Assembly: GCF_037975245.1 (NCBI RefSeq)
Contig: NC_092572.1
Location: 34,313,489 to 34,377,488, forward strand
Length of the DNA: 64,000 nt
Reading direction: 5' to 3'
From: Apostichopus japonicus
Lineage: Eukaryota; Echinodermata; Holothuroidea; Aspidochirotida; Stichopodidae
Shown: one piece after another, positions 62,560 through 64,000 of the stretch
How positions within the stretch are numbered: position 1 is the stretch's first letter
Layout: each line of letters opens with the position of its first letter
The notes under the pieces: model-generated
What the model was told of the DNA's origin: nothing
The model's database searches: none
Seen by the model: the letters and a program-made list of their open reading frames with translations, nothing else
Position numbers and translations under genes: made by a program

Positions 62560-64000
62560 TTAGGGTTAGGGTTAGGGTTAGGGTTAGGGTTAGGGTTAGG
62601 GTTAGGGTTAGGGTTAGGGTTAGGGTTAGGGTTAGGGTTAGGGTTAGGGTTAGGGTTAGGGTTAGGGTTAGGGTTAGGGTTAGGGTTAGGGTTAGGGTTA
62701 GGGTTAGGGTTAGGGTTAGGGTTAGGGTTAGGGTTAGGGTTAGGGTTAGGGTTAGGGTTAGGGTTAGGGTTAGGGTTAGGGTTAGGGTTAGGGTTAGGGT
62801 TAGGGTTAGGGTTAGGGTTAGGGTTAGGGTTAGGGTTAGGGTTAGGGTTAGGGTTAGGGTTAGGGTTAGGGTTAGGGTTAGGGTTAGGGTTAGGGTTAGG
62901 GTTAGGGTTAGGGTTAGGGTTAGGGTTAGGGTTAGGGTTAGGGTTAGGGTTAGGGTTAGGGTTAGGGTTAGGGTTAGGGTTAGGGTTAGGGTTAGGGTTA
63001 GGGTTAGGGTTAGGGTTAGGGTTAGGGTTAGGGTTAGGGTTAGGGTTAGGGTTAGGGTTAGGGTTAGGGTTAGGGTTAGGGTTAGGGTTAGGGTTAGGGT
63101 TAGGGTTAGGGTTAGGGTTAGGGTTAGGGTTAGGGTTAGGGTTAGGGTTAGGGTTAGGGTTAGGGTTAGGGTTAGGGTTAGGGTTAGGGTTAGGGTTAGG
63201 GTTAGGGTTAGGGTTAGGGTTAGGGTTAGGGTTAGGGTTAGGGTTAGGGTTAGGGTTAGGGTTAGGGTTAGGGTTAGGGTTAGGGTTAGGGTTAGGGTTA
63301 GGGTTAGGGTTAGGGTTAGGGTTAGGGTTAGGGTTAGGGTTAGGGTTAGGGTTAGGGTTAGGGTTAGGGTTAGGGTTAGGGTTAGGGTTAGGGTTAGGGT
63401 TAGGGTTAGGGTTAGGGTTAGGGTTAGGGTTAGGGTTAGGGTTAGGGTTAGGGTTAGGGTTAGGGTTAGGGTTAGGGTTAGGGTTAGGGTTAGGGTTAGG
63501 GTTAGGGTTAGGGTTAGGGTTAGGGTTAGGGTTAGGGTTAGGGTTAGGGTTAGGGTTAGGGTTAGGGTTAGGGTTAGGGTTAGGGTTAGGGTTAGGGTTA
63601 GGGTTAGGGTTAGGGTTAGGGTTAGGGTTAGGGTTAGGGTTAGGGTTAGGGTTAGGGTTAGGGTTAGGGTTAGGGTTAGGGTTAGGGTTAGGGTTAGGGT
63701 TAGGGTTAGGGTTAGGGTTAGGGTTAGGGTTAGGGTTAGGGTTAGGGTTAGGGTTAGGGTTAGGGTTAGGGTTAGGGTTAGGGTTAGGGTTAGGGTTAGG
63801 GTTAGGGTTAGGGTTAGGGTTAGGGTTAGGGTTAGGGTTAGGGTTAGGGTTAGGGTTAGGGTTAGGGTTAGGGTTAGGGTTAGGGTTAGGGTTAGGGTTA
63901 GGGTTAGGGTTAGGGTTAGGGTTAGGGTTAGGGTTAGGGTTAGGGTTAGGGTTAGGGTTAGGGTTAGGGTTAGGGTTAGGGTTAGGGTTAGGGTTAGGGT
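62560..64000 (+). repeat. Telomeric array (TTAGGG)n to the window end
   Basis: About 240 perfect TTAGGG copies in the same orientation as the first array, reaching the last base. The polarity fits the G-strand at the right chromosome end. The window alone cannot show whether the chromosome stops here. Confidence 0.97.

Noticed and set aside
45069-62560. Head-to-head telomere fusion
   Set aside because: Both arrays have TTAGGG on the + strand; a fusion would show TTAGGG meeting CCCTAA.

Overview
This is a gene-poor, repeat-rich stretch of an animal chromosome that runs into telomeric DNA. The TTAGGG telomere repeat, GT-AG introns, a receptor-tyrosine-kinase-type gene, CR1/Rex-like LINE fragments and many hAT-like MITEs point to a marine invertebrate. 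An echinoderm or another deuterostome is my best guess, but nothing in the window fixes the species. There is no bacterial or viral gene organisation.

Positions 1-24,100 hold the 3' half of one protein-coding gene on the + strand, in eight exons from about 4,552 to 23,148. The exons join in frame and encode a complete tyrosine-kinase-like domain plus a Tyr-rich tail. The catalytic residues are lost: there is no glycine loop, the beta3 Lys is Arg, HRD is HVA, the catalytic-loop Asn is Lys, and DFG is DFC. Structural residues (APE, the DxWxFG Asp, the subdomain XI Arg) are kept, so this looks like a receptor-type pseudokinase. Its introns are inflated by minisatellites with units of 23, 46, 64 and 70 bp, and by several DNA transposons. 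The 70-bp array is built from the end of exon 5 with its splice donor, repeated about 35 times in exact register.

Positions 24,308-37,988 are a nest of transposons. A 5'-truncated CR1/Rex-like LINE is split into three pieces by two DNA transposons. One is a 4.8-kb CACTG-ended element with subterminal TTAGTC-type repeats, carrying a 1.5-kb foldback. The other is a 7.0-kb element with a TTAA duplication, carrying two nested MITEs, an LTR with primer-binding site, and two exons of an unknown protein. Removing each insertion restores the LINE reading frame exactly at the junction.

Positions 38,080-43,690 are a diverged array of about 21-22 bp GGTACC-containing units that changes strand near its distal end. 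From 43,691 to 45,068 there is low-copy sequence with ATGGCGGC-type motifs.

Positions 45,069-64,000 are subtelomere and telomere. A 3.0-kb TTAGGG array (degenerate proximally, perfect distally) is followed by a 14.5-kb block, then a second perfect TTAGGG array that runs off the window. The block is bounded at both ends by the same GGGACGTC-containing 21-bp unit in inverted orientation. Inside it are about 205-bp units and about 1.3-kb units arranged as a higher-order repeat with a 5,439-bp period, and a dense set of TGACGTCA palindromes. The strand polarity fits a right-hand chromosome end.
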